From NCBI GenBank assembly GCA_016205045.1, contig JACQJM010000189.1:1-6211 (forward strand): DNA of 6,211 bases. Reading direction: 5' to 3'. The stretch is from Elusimicrobiota bacterium. Lineage in GTDB: Bacteria > Elusimicrobiota > Elusimicrobia > JACQJN01. This document shows, in pieces, positions 5,816-6,211 of this stretch (positions are counted from its first letter, which is position 1; each line of letters starts with the position of its first letter). The notes below the pieces were generated by a model. The model made no database searches. It worked only from the letters and a program-made list of their open reading frames with translations, and was not told the DNA's origin. The translations under genes and the position numbers were made by a program.

Positions 5816-5846
5816 TCACCCTGCCCTCTCCCTCAAGGGGAGAGGG
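5812..5846. repeat. CCCCTCACCCTG / CCCTCTCCC palindromic dispersed-type repeat in the 3' end of the FAD-subunit gene
   Basis: CCCTCTCCC (5824-5832) pairs perfectly with GGGAGAGGG (5838-5846) around the loop TCAAG, preceded by CCCCTCACCCTG. Sequences of this form are common multi-copy intergenic elements in many bacterial genomes (recall, not searched). Here it lies within the last coding residues and provides the TGA stop (5816-5818 on the minus strand). Confidence 0.75.
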
Positions 5847-6211
5847 AAACTCAAGAATGAACGCAAAATGTTTTGAGAGACGCGAAGTCGGTACTCCCGC
5901 GTGGAACGAATGTCATCAATCGGGGACACATCTTGCGTGAGAAGCTCGCAGGCACGATCCACCACCTCACGGGTGATTCTTTTGCCTAGACAGAAAGATT
6001 CCACAGTTTTAAGACGCCGTACGGTGGGCGCCATGCTGCCCAAAGCGAATCTAAGTTCCTGAACCGTTCCCTCTTTCTTGAGCCATAAAAGTCCCGCCGC
6101 CACCGTTTTGGAAATGGCTTGGGCCGCCCGGGTGCCCACTTTTCTAAATAGGATTCGGGTCGGCTTTTTATCCAGGAAGGGAATCTCGATCGCCTCAATC
6201 AACTCTCCGGG
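5816..6211 (-). CDS. Xanthine dehydrogenase-type FAD-binding subunit, C-terminal part (N-terminus outside window)
   Basis: This is the end of a molybdopterin dehydrogenase FAD subunit (XdhB/CoxM-like), which takes electrons from the [2Fe-2S] centres in a molybdenum hydroxylase. The frame is open at the window edge, so the TTG at 6202 is only an internal codon. Visible marks: PGELIEAIEIPF at the end of the FAD-binding domain, FRKVGTRAAQAISKTVAAG, then the CO_deh_flav_C domain with ALGSMAPTVRRLKTVE and the signature DVSPIDDIRSTREYRLRVSQNILRSFL. About 131 codons are present out of a usual 280-300. Residues after SFL (SFPLPLRERAG) are encoded by a palindromic intergenic-type repeat and are likely an add-on. 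Substrate cannot be proved from this fragment, but neighbouring xdhC and urate genes favour xanthine/hypoxanthine. Confidence 0.88.
   Translation of the reverse strand, partial: PGELIEAIEIPFLDKKPTRILFRKVGTRAAQAISKTVAAGLLWLKKEGTVQELRFALGSMAPTVRRLKTVESFCLGKRITREVVDRACELLTQDVSPIDDIRSTREYRLRVSQNILRSFLSFPLPLRERAG

Noticed and set aside
5817..5819. GTG at 5819 as the allA start
   Set aside because: The ATG at 5798 has a well-spaced AGGTGG site and gives the family-like MKLR N-terminus; the extra residues are encoded by repeat and leader.

Overview
The window holds a compact, bacterial-style cluster for purine (urate) breakdown. Genes on the + strand are packed end to end or overlap, and every step from urate to glyoxylate can be read from recognisable families: membrane urate oxidase (PuuD type), 5-hydroxyisourate hydrolase, OHCU decarboxylase, allantoinase, allantoicase and ureidoglycolate lyase. 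At the edges are pieces of the xanthine dehydrogenase machinery that would supply urate: an XdhC-type maturation factor and a MocA-like nucleotidyltransferase on the left, and the C-terminus of an XDH-type FAD subunit on the right. Base composition is roughly balanced. The gene set is found in several bacterial groups and I cannot name the organism. A c-type-cytochrome-linked urate oxidase and a molybdenum hydroxylase suggest a respiring, probably Gram-negative bacterium, and the style of the intergenic repeats resembles that of many uncultured environmental lineages (inference).

Layout. 3-614: xdhC, cut at its 5' end by the window. 626-1222: MocA-like gene. 1223-2578: allantoinase. 2553-3539: allantoicase. 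3552-4055: OHCU decarboxylase. 4052-4390: HIU hydrolase. 4429-5244: membrane urate oxidase domain. All of these are on the + strand and look like one operon that begins outside the window. A symmetric hairpin at 5283-5305 separates them from a convergent minus-strand pair: ureidoglycolate lyase (5304-5798) and, upstream of it, the XDH FAD subunit (5816 to the window edge). There is no gene-free stretch over 300 bases and no RNA gene or CRISPR array was seen.

How the genes work together: XDH (matured by XdhC and supplied with molybdenum cofactor) makes urate. PuuD oxidises it to 5-hydroxyisourate, UraH opens this to OHCU, and UraD gives S-allantoin. Allantoinase makes allantoate, allantoicase releases urea plus ureidoglycolate, and AllA yields glyoxylate and a second urea.

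Three things deserve a second look. First, the urate oxidase has only the membrane domain and lacks the cytochrome c tail of characterised PuuD. Second, its start codon lies inside a perfect 22-bp inverted repeat. Third, every gene junction that is not overlapping or abutting carries a short repeat (heptamer arrays, inverted repeats or palindromes), and several of these supply the start codon, stop codon or terminal residues of the neighbouring protein.
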